From: Symsagittifera roscoffensis
Taxonomy: Eukaryota > Xenacoelomorpha > Acoela > Convolutidae
Assembly: GCF_963678635.1 (NCBI RefSeq)
Contig: NC_087067.1
Coordinates: forward strand, 12,560,844-12,624,843
DNA: 64,000 nt
Reading direction: 5' to 3'
Shown: piece after piece, positions 63,997 through 64,000 of the stretch
How positions within the stretch are numbered: position 1 is the first letter of the stretch
Layout of the letters: the number at the start of each line of letters is the position of its first letter
The notes under the pieces: model-generated
Told to the model about the DNA's origin: nothing
Databases searched by the model: none
The model's input: only the letters and a program-made list of their open reading frames with translations
Translations under genes and position numbers: made by a program

Positions 63997-64000
63997 GAGG

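Larger units (their letters stand above)
59563..64000 (-). mobile_element. Large element, copy 2 (runs off the window)
   Basis: 3' UTR and three long minus-strand ORFs homologous to 36698-41470 of copy 1, but with frames intact. It lacks the inserted SGNH-like segment of copy 1 between the 537-residue ORF and the cysteine-cluster ORF, so this is the better reference for gene order. The 5' part of the element continues beyond 64000. Confidence 0.85.

Overview
The window is AT-rich nuclear DNA of an invertebrate animal. It contains genes split by AG-ended introns and many transposons, and no bacterial gene organisation. Two host genes can be assembled. The first is a five-exon sialidase on the minus strand (11520 down to 4003, 393 or 407 codons). 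The second is a four-exon Rab-family GTPase on the plus strand (22690 to 27264, 188 residues). In both, keeping the reading frame and the family consensus calls for one non-GT donor: GA-AG in the sialidase and GG-AG in the Rab. G*-AG introns are a known habit of larvacean tunicates such as Oikopleura, so that lineage is a candidate, but the species is not proven.

Region 1-11.5 kb: the sialidase gene, plus an 829-bp copy of its exon 2 and part of exon 3 placed downstream (1242-3345). That copy was later hit by a 5'-truncated, poly(A)-tailed retroelement tail carrying a zinc-binding/nuclease-like domain. The insert has an exact 16-bp target duplication, and the empty site survives in the parent gene. 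Hairpin-type inverted repeats lie in and beside the gene. Region 11.5-22 kb is mostly non-coding, with diverged repeats and a precisely bounded Mutator-like element (15113-16889, 9-bp target duplication, FLYWCH-type ORF stopping before the catalytic core). Region 22-34 kb holds the Rab gene, with 193-bp and 105-bp tandem repeats in its first intron, then tRNA-like repeats and a long gene-poor stretch.

Region 34-64 kb is a nest of retroelements. A Penelope-like element (PLE) carries a reverse transcriptase with an inserted PHD-type finger and a GIY-YIG nuclease. It is split at 35790/50874 by a 15-kb element with 0.84-0.91-kb long terminal repeats (LTRs). A minus-strand hammerhead ribozyme candidate lies just upstream of the PLE. 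The 15-kb element is read on the minus strand and encodes a series of proteins, several conserved in a second copy at 59563-64000+. I recognise no reverse transcriptase, integrase or protease among them, and this is the window's best candidate for something undescribed. Between the two copies lie an APE-type non-LTR retrotransposon (LINE), duplicated, palindromised and interrupted by LTRs of the same family, and the rest of the PLE.

Most transposon genes here are broken by stops, frameshifts or nested insertions. The sialidase, the Rab and the three long ORFs of the second large-element copy look intact.
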